Below, piece by piece: positions 43,044 to 52,007 of a stretch of DNA of 64,000 nucleotides; the first letter of the stretch is position 1; each line of letters opens with the position of its first letter. Position numbers and translations under genes: made by a program. The notes under the pieces were generated by a model. It did no database searches, was not told the origin of the DNA, and worked only from the letters and a program-made list of their open reading frames with translations. Source of the stretch: Achromobacter sp. HZ34 (GTDB lineage: Bacteria > Pseudomonadota > Gammaproteobacteria > Burkholderiales > Burkholderiaceae_B); contig NZ_NJIX01000004.1 in the NCBI RefSeq assembly GCF_002209485.1, positions 124,001 to 188,000 on the forward strand. The letters are read 5' to 3'.

Positions 43044-45035
43044 TTACGCCAGTGCGATCAGTACGGCGCCCTCGCTGACCTGGTCGCCGATGGCGTGGAA
43101 GATTTCGGTGACTTCGCCGTCGGTGCCGGCGGTGATGGTGTGTTCCATCTTCATCGCTTCCATCACCAGCAAGGGCTGGCCCTTCTCCACCTTGTCGCCG
43201 GCGGCGACGTGGATCGCGATGATCTTGCCGGGCATCGGCGCGCTCATGTCGCCGGCGTGGTCGCCTGCCTCTTCGCCGGCATGGGCCAAGGGGTCATTGC
43301 GCACCAGGACATGGGTGGCGCCATCCAGGAAGACATACGCCGATTCCCCCTCCAGCAGGACGTCGGCAGTGTAGTCGCGGCCCCCCAACTGTATGCGCAC
43401 GCGCGCGCCCTTGCCTTGCCAGGAAAAGGCCTGCGCGCCGGCCGCTGCGACTTCCTCGAACGTCCAGCCGCTTTCCGTGCGTGCCACGCGTACCGTGCGC
43501 GAGGTATCCCCGTCGAGCCAGTCCAGCGCACGGTGGTAAGCGCCACCGACCCGCCACCCATCGGTGGCAGCCCAGGGATCGGGCGCGGCGTGCGCGGCGG
43601 CTATCGTCTCCTGCGTCAGGCGAGCGGCAGTCGCCAATGCCAGCGCGGCCACGGGTGTGGCGGCCGGCGCCGGCAGCAACGTGGCGCGCCGGCGTTCGAT
43701 CAGCCCGGTATCCAGATCGGCCGTGGCAAACGCTTCATCCCGCATCAGCCGGCCCAGAAACGCGGCATTGGTATGCACACCGACCACGCGCGTATGTGCC
43801 AGCGCCTGGATCATGCGCGCACGCGCTTCGTCCCGATCGGCTCCGTGCACGATCAGCTTGGCGATCATCGGGTCGTAGTAAGGCGTGATGGCATCGCCCG
43901 CCCGTACCCCTCCATCCACCCGCACATCGCCGCGCGTGAAGGCCGTGTGGGCAGGCAGTGCCAGATGCGCCAGCGTACCGATGGACGGCAAAAAACCGTT
44001 GTCCGGATTCTCCGCGTACAGGCGCGCTTCGATCGCGTGCCCCTGTATCGCCAGGTCTTCCTGGCGCGCCGGCAGCGGCGCCCCAGCCGCCACGCGCAAC
44101 TGCCATTCGACCAGGTCCTGGCCGGTGATGGCCTCCGTCACGGGATGCTCCACCTGCAGGCGGGTATTCATTTCCATGAAATAGAAACGCCCGTCGGGCT
44201 CGGCGATGAACTCCACCGTGCCGGCGCCGACATACCCCACCGCGCGCGCGGCGGCCACCGCGGCGGCGCCCATCTCGGCGCGGCGTTGCGGCGTCATGCC
44301 GGGCGCGGGGGCTTCCTCGATCACCTTCTGGTGGCGCCGCTGCACCGAGCAATCGCGCTCGAACAGATAGACGCACTGCCCCTGCGTGTCTGCAAAGACC
44401 TGGATCTCGATATGGCGCGGCTTCTGCAGATAGCGTTCGATCAGCACGCGATCGTCGCCGAAGCTGGCAGCCGCCTCGCGCCGGCAGGACGCCAGCGCCT
44501 CGGCGAACGCGCCCGACTGCTCCACCACGCGCATGCCCTTGCCGCCACCGCCCGCGCTGGCCTTGATCAATACCGGATAGCCGATGGCATCGGCCTGCTG
44601 GTGGAGAAAGCCGGCATCCTGGTTGTCGCCGTGATAGCCGGGCACCAGGGGCACGCCGGCTTTTTCCATCAACGACTTGGCTGCCGACTTGCTGCCCATG
44701 GCGGCGATGGCGTCCGGCGGCGGTCCGACGAAGACCAGGCCGGCGGCGGCCGCCTTGCGCGCGAACTCGGCGTTCTCCGATAGAAAGCCATAACCTGGAT
44801 GGATGGCCTGCGCGCCGGAATCCAGCGCGGCCTGCAGGATGGCGTCGCCACGCAGGTAGCTGGCGCGCGGTTCCGGGCCGCCGATATGGACCGCCAGATC
44901 GCAGGCGGCCACATGGCGGGCATGCGCGTCGGCATCGGAATAGACGGCCACCGTGCGTATGCCCAGCCGGCGCGCCGTGGCGGCGATGCGGCAGGCGATT
45001 TCGCCGCGATTGGCGATCAGCAGGGTCGAGAACAT
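43044..45035 (-). CDS. liuD: Methylcrotonyl-CoA carboxylase biotin-containing subunit
   Basis: A 663-residue alpha subunit with biotin carboxylase and biotin carrier domains in one chain. It begins MFSTLLIANRGEIACRI, has the ATP-grasp glycine loop KASAGGGGKGMR, ERDCSVQRRHQKVIEEAPAP, EMNTRLQVEHPVTE and, near the C-terminus, the biotinylation site EAMKMEH. It carboxylates 3-methylcrotonyl-CoA in leucine/isovalerate breakdown together with liuB. AGGAG precedes the ATG at 45035. Propionyl- or geranyl-CoA carboxylases look similar; the LiuR-liuA-liuB context decides. Confidence 0.93.
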   Translation of the reverse strand: MFSTLLIANRGEIACRIAATARRLGIRTVAVYSDADAHARHVAACDLAVHIGGPEPRASYLRGDAILQAALDSGAQAIHPGYGFLSENAEFARKAAAAGLVFVGPPPDAIAAMGSKSAAKSLMEKAGVPLVPGYHGDNQDAGFLHQQADAIGYPVLIKASAGGGGKGMRVVEQSGAFAEALASCRREAAASFGDDRVLIERYLQKPRHIEIQVFADTQGQCVYLFERDCSVQRRHQKVIEEAPAPGMTPQRRAEMGAAAVAAARAVGYVGAGTVEFIAEPDGRFYFMEMNTRLQVEHPVTEAITGQDLVEWQLRVAAGAPLPARQEDLAIQGHAIEARLYAENPDNGFLPSIGTLAHLALPAHTAFTRGDVRVDGGVRAGDAITPYYDPMIAKLIVHGADRDEARARMIQALAHTRVVGVHTNAAFLGRLMRDEAFATADLDTGLIERRRATLLPAPAATPVAALALATAARLTQETIAAAHAAPDPWAATDGWRVGGAYHRALDWLDGDTSRTVRVARTESGWTFEEVAAAGAQAFSWQGKGARVRIQLGGRDYTADVLLEGESAYVFLDGATHVLVRNDPLAHAGEEAGDHAGDMSAPMPGKIIAIHVAAGDKVEKGQPLLVMEAMKMEHTITAGTDGEVTEIFHAIGDQVSEGAVLIALA

Positions 45036-45126
45036 ACGTACTCCTGTCCGCGCTTGCGGATTCATGCTGGTTTGGATGAGAGATCCGACGTCATTTCAGG
45101 CGTCACTTCAGGCAGGCATCCGGGCG

Positions 45127-46734
45127 CTACATCCGGAACACGCCGAAGCGCGTGTCCTCGATGGGTGCGTTGAGCGCGGCGGACAGCCCCAGCGCCAGCA
45201 CGCGACGGGTGTCCGAGGGCGCGATGATGCCGTCATCCCACAGGCGTGCCGTGGCATGCAGGGGATGTCCTTCCTGCTCGTACTGCGCGCGGATGGGTGC
45301 CTTGAAAGCCTCTTCCTCGGCCGCGGCCCAGCTGCCGCCGCGCGCCTGGATGCCGTCGCGCTTGACGGTGGCCAGCACGCTGGCGGCCTGTTCGCCACCC
45401 ATCACGGAAATGCGCGCGTTGGGCCACATGAACAGCAGGCGCGGCGCGAACGCGCGGCCGCACATGCCATAGTTGCCGGCGCCGAAAGAGCCGCCGATCA
45501 GCACCGTGAACTTGGGCACGGCGGCGGTGGCGACGGCGGTGACCATCTTGGCCCCATGGCGCGCGATGCCTTCGTTCTCGTACTTGCGGCCCACCATGAA
45601 GCCGGTGATGTTCTGCAGGAACACCAGCGGGATCTTGCGCTGCGCGCACAGCTCGATGAAGTGCGCGCCCTTCTGCGCCGACTCGGAAAACAGGATGCCG
45701 TTATTGGCGACGATGCCCACGGGCATGCCGTGGATGTGGGCGAAGCCCGTCACCAGCGTGGCGCCGAAGCGCGCCTTGAATTCGTCGAAGGCGGAATCGT
45801 CGACGACGCGCGCGATGACTTCGCGCACATCGTAGGGCTTGCGCGTGTCGGCCGGGATGATGCCGTCCAGTTCCGCCGGGTCGTAGCGCGGCGGCAGTAC
45901 GGACGTCAGCGCCATGTCCGGCTGCTTGCGCCGGTTCAGGCGCGCCACCGCGTCCCGCGCCAGGCGCAGGGCATGGTGGTCGTTGTTGGCCAGGTGATCG
46001 GCCACGCCCGACAGGCGGGTATGGACGTCGCCGCCGCCCAGGTCCTCGGCGCTGACCTCTTCGCCCGTCGCCGCCTTCACCAGTGGCGGGCCGCCCAGGA
46101 AGATGGTGCCCTGGTCGCGCACGATGATGGATTCGTCGCTCATGGCGGGCACGTAGGCGCCGCCGGCGGTGCAGGACCCCATCACCACCGCGATCTGCGC
46201 GATGCCTTGCGACGACATCTGCGCCTGGTTGTAGAAGATGCGGCCGAAGTGGTCGCGGTCGGGGAACACGTCGTCCTGGCGCGGCAGGTTGGCACCGCCC
46301 GAGTCGACCAGATACACGCAGGGCAGCCGGTTCTGCGCGGCGATTTCCTGCGCGCGCAGATGCTTCTTCACCGTGATCGGGTAGTAGGTGCCGCCCTTGA
46401 CGGTGGCGTCGTTGCAGACGATGACGCATTCGACGCCGGCGATGCGGCCGATGCCGGTGATCAGGCCGGCGCCGGGTGCCTCGTCGCCGTACATGCCATG
46501 TGCCGCCAGCGGCGACAGTTCAAGAAACGGCGTGCCCGGGTCGAGCAACTGCTCCACGCGGTCACGGGGCAGCAGTTTGCCGCGCGCCACGTGCCTGGCG
46601 CGCGCCTGTTCGCCGCCGCCCAGGGCCGTGCGGGCCATGTGCTCGCGCACGGTGTCCAGTTGCGCGCGCATGGCGGCGGCATTGTCGGCGTATTCCTGCG
46701 AGCGCGGATTGATGCGCGATTCAATGATGGGCAT
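45127..46734 (-). CDS. liuB: Methylcrotonyl-CoA carboxylase carboxyltransferase subunit
   Basis: A 535-residue beta subunit, exactly the usual length, transferring CO2 from carboxybiotin to 3-methylcrotonyl-CoA. Carboxyltransferase hallmarks are [20 protein letters not shown] (acyl-CoA side), [18 protein letters not shown] and the C-terminal half [18 protein letters not shown] with [16 protein letters not shown], forming the two oxyanion holes. The start at 46734 (MPIIESRI) is family-typical. It lies between the thiolase and liuD in the liu operon. Confidence 0.95.
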   Translation of the reverse strand: MPIIESRINPRSQEYADNAAAMRAQLDTVREHMARTALGGGEQARARHVARGKLLPRDRVEQLLDPGTPFLELSPLAAHGMYGDEAPGAGLITGIGRIAGVECVIVCNDATVKGGTYYPITVKKHLRAQEIAAQNRLPCVYLVDSGGANLPRQDDVFPDRDHFGRIFYNQAQMSSQGIAQIAVVMGSCTAGGAYVPAMSDESIIVRDQGTIFLGGPPLVKAATGEEVSAEDLGGGDVHTRLSGVADHLANNDHHALRLARDAVARLNRRKQPDMALTSVLPPRYDPAELDGIIPADTRKPYDVREVIARVVDDSAFDEFKARFGATLVTGFAHIHGMPVGIVANNGILFSESAQKGAHFIELCAQRKIPLVFLQNITGFMVGRKYENEGIARHGAKMVTAVATAAVPKFTVLIGGSFGAGNYGMCGRAFAPRLLFMWPNARISVMGGEQAASVLATVKRDGIQARGGSWAAAEEEAFKAPIRAQYEQEGHPLHATARLWDDGIIAPSDTRRVLALGLSAALNAPIEDTRFGVFRM

Positions 46735-46947
46735 GGTGGCTGGGGCCCCGCTGGCGTAACGTGGACCGGCACGCTGCGTGGGCGCGCACGGATTGAAGGG
46801 CGAATAAAGCGTGATGGATGCGGTGTGGCGGTCGGCGGGCGCGGGCCGCAAGTCAGCGGCAACATCCGCACCGACCGCCAGGAGCGGTCGCCTCTCGCGG
46901 CGGCCGCTCCTTCAGGCAGGCATCAGGCCAGGGTCTGAAACCCGGGC

Positions 46948-48129
46948 TCAGACCATCTCGATGGCCATGGCCACGGCTTCACCACCGCCGATGCACAGCG
47001 TGGCCACGCCGCGCTTGCCGCCCTGCTTGCGCAGCGCGCCGATCAGCGTGGTGACCAGGCGGGCGCCCGACGCGCCGATGGGATGGCCCAGCGCGGTGGC
47101 GCCGCCGTGCACGTTGACCTTGTCGTGCGGCAGGTCGAATTCCTTCATCGCGGCCATGGTGACCACGGCGAAGGCTTCGTTGATTTCATACAGGTCGACG
47201 TCGGCGGCCTTCCAGCCGGTCTTCTTGAACAGGTTGCGCAGCGCGCCCACCGGGGCGGTGGTGAACCAGTCCGGTTCCTGCGAATGCTGGGCGTGGGCGA
47301 CGATGCGCGCCAGCGGCTTCACGCCCAGTTTGTCAGCGGTGGAGGCGCGCATCAGCACCATGGCGGCGGCACCGTCGGAGATCGATGCCGACGTGGCGGC
47401 GGTAACCGTGCCGTCCTTCTTGAAGGCCGGCTTCAGCGTGGGAATCTTTTCCGGCATGGCCTTTGTGGGCGCTTCGTCGGTGTCGATCACGGTGTCGCCC
47501 TTGCGGCCGGCCACGGTGACGGGGGTGATTTCCCACTTGAAGCTGCCGTCTTCGCTGGCGGCGCGGGCGCGGCGCAGCGATTCGGTGGAGAAGGCGTCCT
47601 GCTGTTCGCGCGTGAACTCATATTTGCCGGCGCATTGCTCGGCGAACACGCCCATGGCCGTGCCCTTCTGATAGGCATCTTCCAGGCCGTCCAGCGCCAT
47701 GTGGTCGTAGACGGTGGAATGGCCATAGCGGTAGCCCTGGCGGCCCTTGAGCATCAGGTAGGGGGCGTTGCTCATGCTTTCCTGGCCGCCTGCCACGATG
47801 ACGTCGGCGGAACCGGCCATCAGCAGGTCATGGCCCAGCATGGCGGCCTTCAGGCCCGAGCCGCAGACCTTGTGGATGGTGGAGCAGGCAACGTTCTTGG
47901 GCAGGCCGGCGCCCAGCGCGGCCTGGCGCGCTGGCGCCTGGCCCTGGCCGGCTTGCAGCACATTACCCATGATGACTTCGTCGACCTGCTCGGGCTTGAT
48001 GCCCGCGCGTTCCACGGCGGCCTTGATGGTGGCGGCGCCCAGTTCATGCGCGGCCAGGCTGGAGATGCTGCCCAGCATGCCGCCCATGGGCGTGCGGGCG
48101 ACGGATACGATGACGACGGGATCGGACAT
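46948..48129 (-). CDS. Acetyl-CoA acetyltransferase (thiolase)
   Basis: A 393-residue thiolase of the acetoacetyl-CoA type. The nucleophile Cys is in VCGSGLKA (after ACSTIHK), the His in GGATALGHPIGASG and the second catalytic Cys in VATLCIGGGEAVAM. Length and motif text fit biosynthetic/degradative acetyl-CoA C-acetyltransferases. Located between liuA and liuB, it would convert the acetoacetate end of leucine catabolism (as acetoacetyl-CoA) to acetyl-CoA. AGGAG six bases before the ATG; 13 bp after liuA. Confidence 0.93.
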   Translation of the reverse strand: MSDPVVIVSVARTPMGGMLGSISSLAAHELGAATIKAAVERAGIKPEQVDEVIMGNVLQAGQGQAPARQAALGAGLPKNVACSTIHKVCGSGLKAAMLGHDLLMAGSADVIVAGGQESMSNAPYLMLKGRQGYRYGHSTVYDHMALDGLEDAYQKGTAMGVFAEQCAGKYEFTREQQDAFSTESLRRARAASEDGSFKWEITPVTVAGRKGDTVIDTDEAPTKAMPEKIPTLKPAFKKDGTVTAATSASISDGAAAMVLMRASTADKLGVKPLARIVAHAQHSQEPDWFTTAPVGALRNLFKKTGWKAADVDLYEINEAFAVVTMAAMKEFDLPHDKVNVHGGATALGHPIGASGARLVTTLIGALRKQGGKRGVATLCIGGGEAVAMAIEMV

Positions 48130-48142
48130 GATGGACTCCTGA

Positions 48143-49321
48143 CTAAGCGGTTTCGTTGAACAGTTCGCGGCCGATCAGCATGCGGCGGATTTCACTGGTG
48201 CCGGCGCCGATTTCGTATAGTTTCGCATCGCGCCACAAGCGGCCGGTGGGGAATTCGTTGATGTAACCATTCCCGCCCAGGATTTGTACGCTCTCCCCGG
48301 CCATCCAGGTGGCTTTTTCAGCGGTATACAGGATGAGGGCTGCGCAATCCTTGCGCACCTGGCGCACGTGGCCGCTACCCAGGCGGTCCAGGTTGCGGCC
48401 GACGGCGTAGCAGAAGGCGCGGCTGGCCTGCAGCGTGGTGTAGAGATCGGCCACCTTGCCCTGGATCAGCTGGAATTCGCCGATGGCCTGGCCGAACTGC
48501 TTGCGTTCGTGGATATAGGGAACCACCACGTCCATCACCGCCTGCATGATGCCCAGCGGGCCGCCAGCGAGGACCGCGCGCTCGTAGTCCAGGCCGCTCA
48601 TCAGCACCTTGACGCCGCCGTTGACTTCGCCCAGCACGTTTTCTGCCGGCACTTCGCAGTCCTGGAAGACCAGTTCGCCGGTATGGCTGCCGCGCATGCC
48701 CAGCTTGTCCAGCTTTTGCGCGACGGAGAAACCGGGGAAATCCTTTTCCACCAGGAAGGCGGTAATGCCGCGCTGATGCGCTTGCGGATCGGTCTTGGCA
48801 TAGACCACCAGGACATCGGCGTCGGGGCCGTTGGTGATCCACATCTTGTTGCCGTTCAGCACGTAGCGGTCGCCTTTTTTCTCGGCGCGCAGACGCATGC
48901 TGACCACGTCGGAACCGGCGCCCGGCTCGCTCATGGCCAGCGCGCCAATGTATTCACCGGACACCAGCTTGGGCAGATAGCGGGCTTTCTGCGCGGCGGT
49001 GCCGTTGCGGTGGATCTGGTTGACGCACAGGTTGGAATGGGCGCCATAGGACAGGCCCACCGACGCGCTGGCACGCGAGATTTCTTCCATGGCGATCATG
49101 TGGGCCAGGTAGCCCATGGCAGTGCCGCCATATTCCTCGGACACCGTCATGCCCAGCACGCCCAGGTCGCCGAACTTGCGCCACAGGTCCATCGGGAATT
49201 GGTCGCTGCGGTCGATTTCCGCGGCGCGCGGGGCGATTTCCGCCTGGGCGAAATGGCGCAGGGCGTCGCGCAGCATGTCCAGGTCGGCGCCCAGATCGAA
49301 ATTCAAACCAGGAAGGTCCAT
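48143..49321 (-). CDS. liuA: Isovaleryl-CoA dehydrogenase
   Basis: A 392-residue acyl-CoA dehydrogenase (FAD-dependent) oxidising isovaleryl-CoA to 3-methylcrotonyl-CoA. Segments [16 protein letters not shown] and [18 protein letters not shown] bind FAD and substrate, and [19 protein letters not shown] carries the Glu that acts as base in isovaleryl-CoA dehydrogenases, at the family-specific helix G position. C-terminal [30 protein letters not shown] is also typical. The start at 49321 gives family length. A perfect LiuR-type palindrome lies 160 bp upstream. Confidence 0.95.
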   Translation of the reverse strand: MDLPGLNFDLGADLDMLRDALRHFAQAEIAPRAAEIDRSDQFPMDLWRKFGDLGVLGMTVSEEYGGTAMGYLAHMIAMEEISRASASVGLSYGAHSNLCVNQIHRNGTAAQKARYLPKLVSGEYIGALAMSEPGAGSDVVSMRLRAEKKGDRYVLNGNKMWITNGPDADVLVVYAKTDPQAHQRGITAFLVEKDFPGFSVAQKLDKLGMRGSHTGELVFQDCEVPAENVLGEVNGGVKVLMSGLDYERAVLAGGPLGIMQAVMDVVVPYIHERKQFGQAIGEFQLIQGKVADLYTTLQASRAFCYAVGRNLDRLGSGHVRQVRKDCAALILYTAEKATWMAGESVQILGGNGYINEFPTGRLWRDAKLYEIGAGTSEIRRMLIGRELFNETA

Positions 49322-49482
49322 GTGCCTGTCTCCGAAGATCCGCCCGCCGGTCTGAAGCCAGCGGTGCCGCGTCGCGCCGGGCGACGGTGGTGATGGGGTC
49401 TCATTCAAAATCTGGCCGACCGGCTGGCATGATGCGCCACGCCGTGAGCGGCGGCAATGCTGCAGTGCATAAATCGAGGACT

Positions 49483-49508
49483 ATATTACGTTTACGTAAA
49501 CGTAATAT
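49483..49508. promoter_or_regulatory. LiuR operator: perfect 26-bp palindrome
   Basis: The half-site ATATTACGTTTAC is followed immediately by its exact reverse complement. It lies between liuR and liuA, in position to control transcription of the liuA-thiolase-liuB-liuD operon. The TTACGTTTACGTAA core agrees with the motif described for the MerR-family regulator LiuR. Confidence 0.9.
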
Positions 49509-49540
49509 CAAGTGGCCGAAAACCCTTGTTTCAGCGTCGC

Positions 49541-49918
49541 TCAGGCCTGTCCGTCCAGCAGGTCGCGGCAGGCTATCTCCTGCGTGGCGATTTCGGCGAG
49601 GGTGTCGTCGATGTCGCGCCGCTGGCCCTCCAGCTGTTCGCGATGGCGCTGCAGGATGCCCAGGTATTCGCGCAACTGCGGCGTGGTGTCGCCGGGACCG
49701 TCGTACATATCGATCAGCGTGCGTATTTCCGCCAGCAGCAGGCCCAGGCGCTTGCCCCGTAGGGCCAGCTTCAGGCGGGCGCGGTCGCGCGTGCTGTAGA
49801 CGCGATTGCGGCCGTCGCGGGCAGGGCTGACGATGCCCTGGTCTTCATAGAAGCGGATGGTGCGCGGCGTGATGTCGAATTCGCGCGCGAGTTCCGAGAT
49901 GGTCCAGGATGTGGTCAT
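49541..49918 (-). CDS. liuR: MerR-family regulator of leucine/isovalerate catabolism (LiuR)
   Basis: A 125-residue MerR-family protein with the N-terminal winged helix (TISELAREFDITPRTIRFYEDQGI), the RNRVYSTRDRARLKLALRGKRLG wing region and a long dimerisation coiled coil. No metal-binding cysteine cluster is present apart from one near the C-terminus, consistent with an organic (acyl-CoA-type) effector. ATGs at 49918 and 49924 are both possible; neither has a clear ribosome-binding site. Position just upstream of liuA and two TTACGTAAACGTAA sites support the identification. Confidence 0.9.
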   Translation of the reverse strand: MTTSWTISELAREFDITPRTIRFYEDQGIVSPARDGRNRVYSTRDRARLKLALRGKRLGLLLAEIRTLIDMYDGPGDTTPQLREYLGILQRHREQLEGQRRDIDDTLAEIATQEIACRDLLDGQA

Positions 49919-49931
49919 GGGCATTTGGCAG

Positions 49932-49946
49932 CTTACGTAAACGTAA
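49932..49946. promoter_or_regulatory. Second LiuR site in the liuR / metallo-hydrolase divergent region
   Basis: CTTACGTAAACGTAA matches 14 of 15 bases of one side of the 26-bp palindrome at 49483. It lies 14-28 bp before the liuR start and 60-74 bp before the divergent metallo-beta-lactamase-fold gene, so it may autoregulate liuR and include the neighbour in the regulon. Confidence 0.75.
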
Positions 49947-50005
49947 CTTATGATGGTCCGCAGAGGACGTCAAGCGCGGCGCCCGACAACCTGGAGACCG
50001 CGGGC

Positions 50006-51064
50006 ATGAATCCCGATGAGCACAAGCTGAGTTATCCCTGGGGCGACGATCTGCCGCAGCCCGGCACCGCGATAGACGTAGCCGACGGGGTGCGCTGGGT
50101 CCGCATGCCCTTGCCCTTCGCCCTGGACCACATCAACTTGTGGCTGCTGCGCGACCAGATCGACGGGCGCGCGGGTTGGACCGTGGTCGATTGCGGCGTC
50201 AGCCGCGATAACGTCAAGGCGTTGTGGGAACAGGTTTTCGAGAACGCCCTGGACGGCCTGCCTGTCCTGCGCGTGCTGGTCACGCATATGCATCCGGACC
50301 ATGTGGGCCTGGCCGATTGGCTGTGCAAGCGCTGGAACGCGCCGCTGTGGATGACGATGACGGACTATGCCCTGGCTTGCCTGTGGTCGCGTTCGCACGG
50401 GTCGGGCGCGGGTGGCGAGGGGGCAGTGGCGCACTTCTCGCGCCACGGCATGACCGATCCCGCGTCGCTGGAAAAGCTGCGCGAGCGCGTCGGCTATTAC
50501 CCCGACCTGGTGCCGTCGGTACCCGAAAGGTTCACCCGCATCATGCATGGCGACCAGGTGCGCATCGGCGGACGCGACTGGCGCGTGATCGTGGGCTATG
50601 GCCATGCGCCGGAGCATGCGTCGTTCTACTGCGAGCAGATCGGCGTGGTCATCACCGGCGACATGGTGCTGCCGCGCATTTCGACCAACGTCAGCGTGTT
50701 CGACTATGAGCCGGATGGCAATGGCTTGCAGCGCTATCTGGATTCCCTGGACGGCTACGCGGACGTGCCGGAATCGACCCTGGTACTGCCTTCGCACGGC
50801 CGTCCTTTCAAGGGGCTGCATGAACGCATCGCCCAGCAACGGCGCCATCACGCGGACCGCCTGGCGGAAGTGCTGCAAGCTTGCGCGCAGCCATGCAGCA
50901 CGGCGGACATCGTGCCCATCATGTTCAAGCGCGCGCTGGATCTGCACCAGATGACGTTCGCCATGGGCGAGGCCCTGGCGCATCTGCACATGCTGTACTA
51001 CCAGGGCAAGCTGACCCGGCGCACCGACGCCGATGGCATCGTGCGCTTCCAGGCCGTGGCATAA
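50006..51064 (+). CDS. Metallo-beta-lactamase-fold hydrolase
   Basis: A 352-residue metallo-hydrolase. The zinc motif THMHPDHVG (HxHxDH), the GYGHAPEHASFYCEQIGVVITGDMVLP region with the third His and bridging Asp, and LPSHGRPFKGLHERI with the last His are present. The C-terminal 70 residues form a winged-helix-like extension seen in LACTB2-type or thioesterase-like family members. The ATG at 50006 follows GGAG. It is divergent from liuR and shares a LiuR site, so a role linked to acyl-CoA or thioester turnover is plausible (inference). Substrate unknown. Confidence 0.9.
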   Translation: MNPDEHKLSYPWGDDLPQPGTAIDVADGVRWVRMPLPFALDHINLWLLRDQIDGRAGWTVVDCGVSRDNVKALWEQVFENALDGLPVLRVLVTHMHPDHVGLADWLCKRWNAPLWMTMTDYALACLWSRSHGSGAGGEGAVAHFSRHGMTDPASLEKLRERVGYYPDLVPSVPERFTRIMHGDQVRIGGRDWRVIVGYGHAPEHASFYCEQIGVVITGDMVLPRISTNVSVFDYEPDGNGLQRYLDSLDGYADVPESTLVLPSHGRPFKGLHERIAQQRRHHADRLAEVLQACAQPCSTADIVPIMFKRALDLHQMTFAMGEALAHLHMLYYQGKLTRRTDADGIVRFQAVA

Positions 51065-51109
51065 GGGCAGGCGCTCAGGGGCAGGCGCTCAGCGTCGCCC
51101 TCGTCATCG

Positions 51110-51853
51110 TCATCGGCTGAAGGCCAGCCGCAGCGCCAATCCCAGGAACACCACGCCCGCGCATACGTCCAGCGCGCGCCTGGCGGTGGGAGACCGCTGC
51201 AGCATCGCGCCGGCCGCGCCCGAGCAGATGGCGATGGCGCTGAACACCAGCAGCGTGGCCAGCATGAACAGCACGCCCAGCAGCACGATCTGCGGCGCTG
51301 CCGGCCCCGCTGCCGGCACGGTGAATTGCGGCAGGAAGGCCAGGAAGAACAGCACCACCTTGGGATTGGTGAGATTCATGATGATGCCGCGCCGGTACAA
51401 GGCCCCGGCGCTGGCCGGCCTCGTCGGTGCCGGCGCGTTGGCGGGGGCCTGGGTCTTCGTCCTGTCCGCGGGGATGTCCTGCCTCGTGGCGACCGTCCCG
51501 GCGTCGGCATTTGCCGCGGTCCCGGCATTCGTCCCGTTGCCCATGTGCGGCCGCAGCACTGAACGCACCACAGAACGCAGGATCTGCCAGGCCAGATACA
51601 GCAGATAAGCCGCGCCGCACAGGCGCAACACGACCAGTGCGGTCGGCCATGCAGCCAGCAAGGCCGCCAAGCCCGCGGCCACCGCGGCCGTATGCCCCAC
51701 CAGGCCGGTGCACAGGCCCAGCACCACCAGCAGTCCGGCGCGTCGACCCCACAGGGCCGACTGCATCAGGACGAACAGATTGTCAGGGCCGGGCGTAAGC
51801 GCGAGCAGCACCGCGATGCCGAAGAAGCTGAGCAGGGTATGGGTATCAGGCAT
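51110..51853 (-). CDS. LysE/RhtB-family exporter
   Basis: A 247-residue inner-membrane exporter of the LysE superfamily (amino-acid/homoserine-lactone efflux), with the family opening LLALTPGPDNLFVLMQSALWGRRAGLL-type text and a GIIMNLTNPKVVLFFLAFLPQF motif. Six membrane helices are expected. It is about 40 residues longer than usual because the loop between the third and fourth helices carries an Ala/Thr/Pro-rich, low-complexity insert (about residues 105-147). Ligand unknown; convergent with the metallo-hydrolase gene. Confidence 0.92.
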   Translation of the reverse strand: MPDTHTLLSFFGIAVLLALTPGPDNLFVLMQSALWGRRAGLLVVLGLCTGLVGHTAAVAAGLAALLAAWPTALVVLRLCGAAYLLYLAWQILRSVVRSVLRPHMGNGTNAGTAANADAGTVATRQDIPADRTKTQAPANAPAPTRPASAGALYRRGIIMNLTNPKVVLFFLAFLPQFTVPAAGPAAPQIVLLGVLFMLATLLVFSAIAICSGAAGAMLQRSPTARRALDVCAGVVFLGLALRLAFSR

Positions 51854-52007
51854 GGTGACGCGATGATAGCCGCAGAGCCGGCGGTATCCACGCCATGGCC
51901 GCCGCTTTTGGCCGTGGCCGCGATCACTGGGTACTATAGGTGCCTGGTACGTGCCCGAGTCCGTGCCTCGCCGTTATAACGCCCTATAAATCCGCTACAG
52001 AAACGCC

